Source: Aeriscardovia sp.
GTDB lineage: Bacteria; Actinomycetota; Actinomycetes; Actinomycetales; Bifidobacteriaceae
DNA length: 64,000 bases
Assembly: GCA_017965665.1 (NCBI GenBank)
Contig: JAGCPN010000007.1
Span: forward strand, 1 to 64,000
Direction: 5' to 3'
Positions within the stretch are counted from its first letter, which is position 1, and each line of letters begins with the position of its first letter. The notes beneath the pieces are model-generated. The model was not told the origin of the DNA. It was given only the letters and a program-made list of their open reading frames with translations, and searched no databases. Made by a program: the position numbers and the translations under genes. Positions 63,464 to 64,000 of this stretch are shown in pieces.

Positions 63464-63705
63464 GCCTCGCTCCGCGTTTTCAGTTCTTTCTTTCCCTTTT
63501 TCCGACTTTGGACTTTTTTGCCGCCAGGGCAAATGACGCGGCGCTGGGCAGTTCGCCCCCAGACCTATAAGAAAGATCAGTTTGTCCCCTCCGCCCCCTG
63601 TCAAAGGCAGGCTCTTTTTATCGGAATATACCGATTCTTCGCAGCCGCCCCCTTAGCTCCCTTTTTCGGGTGGAAGTTTCCCTAAATCCGGAGCATCTTT
63701 TTCCC

Positions 63706-64000
63706 TTATCTTCTTTTAAACTTTTCAGATATTTTCAGCGCCCCCGCCCCGGCAGTTATCAACAGCACTCCAAATACCGCAATCATAAACATGCTCACCT
63801 TCTGGCTTCCCGTGTAAGGTAAGGACCTTATTGACGCGGCCCTTAGCTCTTCTACGCTGATTTCGCTTTGTTGCGACTGGAGGGAAAAGGTTCCCGTAGC
63901 GGAGGGGGCGAGGTAGGAAGCTGCAGAGATCTGATTTGAGCCGGCAGTAAAAGATGCGTCCTGGTTCAAAAACCCTACCGCTTCCACTTCCAGACTTCCG
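63706..64000 (-). CDS. C-terminal end of an LPXTG cell-wall-anchored surface protein (5' part outside window)
   Basis: The frame is open to the right edge, so the start is missing. The visible part ends with the sortase signal LPYTGS, a hydrophobic helix (VSMFMIAVFGVLLITAGAGAL) and the basic tail KISEKFKRR. Just upstream is a polar Ser/Thr/Gln-rich stretch (FSLQSQQSEISVEELRAAS), as in a wall-spanning stalk. It would be anchored to peptidoglycan by a class A or C sortase. What the protein binds cannot be told from this fragment. Confidence 0.88.
   Translation of the reverse strand, partial: GSLEVEAVGFLNQDASFTAGSNQISAASYLAPSATGTFSLQSQQSEISVEELRAASIRSLPYTGSQKVSMFMIAVFGVLLITAGAGALKISEKFKRR

Overview
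The window looks like a chromosomal segment of a Gram-positive actinobacterium, most probably a member of the family Bifidobacteriaceae or a close relative. The evidence is gene order rather than marker-gene phylogeny: efp-nusB, gmk-rpoZ-metK-priA-fmt, an ung / MoxR-DUF58-VWA cluster, pyrG-sufBDCSU with a DUF59 gene, and rpsD-DUF948-alaS-ruvX-mltG are all arrangements I associate with bifidobacteria. The EF-P loop (PGKGP), a PriA lacking helicase motifs, a CIRCE-controlled groEL and several apparently leaderless promoters also fit Actinobacteria. Codon use is GC-rich, with unusually frequent AGG arginine codons.

Layout. 1-870 is the 3' end of tuf. 999-12478 is a dense + strand run: efp, nusB, then a tyramine-type cluster (APC antiporter, tyrosine decarboxylase, tyrS) placed directly before gmk, rpoZ, metK, priA, a HAD phosphatase and fmt. 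12519-20466 is on the minus strand: HU, a membrane protein with a degenerate kinase-like middle, and a translationally coupled MoxR/DUF58/VWA operon. ung is next, followed on the + strand by a LytR_C-type protein, CIRCE-groEL, a two-component system, a cold-shock-domain protein, clpC, an MFS exporter and a family 2 glycosyltransferase.

31587-37838 (minus strand) is an accessory island, and its large gene is visibly AT-richer than its neighbours. That gene joins a GHKL (sacsin / NO VEIN-like) ATPase domain to a UPF1-like SF1 helicase and is interrupted by one frameshift. A smaller coiled-coil gene with its own Shine-Dalgarno follows 23 bases downstream and is broken by a frameshift and a stop, and a 91-residue gene lies further on. 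This is the best candidate for an undescribed, probably defence-related, system.

37862-43713 returns to core-like genes: an aminotransferase, two tandem nucleoside hydrolases, an acyl-CoA synthetase on the opposite strand and a lipoprotein. 43710-57061 (minus) holds pyrG, the SUF Fe-S assembly operon, mltG, ruvX, alaS, DUF948, a histidine phosphatase and rpsD. 57062-58709 is gene-poor. It contains a 45-residue charged small protein with a strong terminator and, on the minus strand, a promoter plus hairpins plus terminator unit that looks like a roughly 95-nt small RNA. The window ends with pcrA/uvrD, a MalY/PatB-type C-S lyase, two membrane proteins and the LPXTG tail of a surface protein running off the right edge. 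No rRNA, tRNA, CRISPR array, insertion sequence or phage gene was seen.
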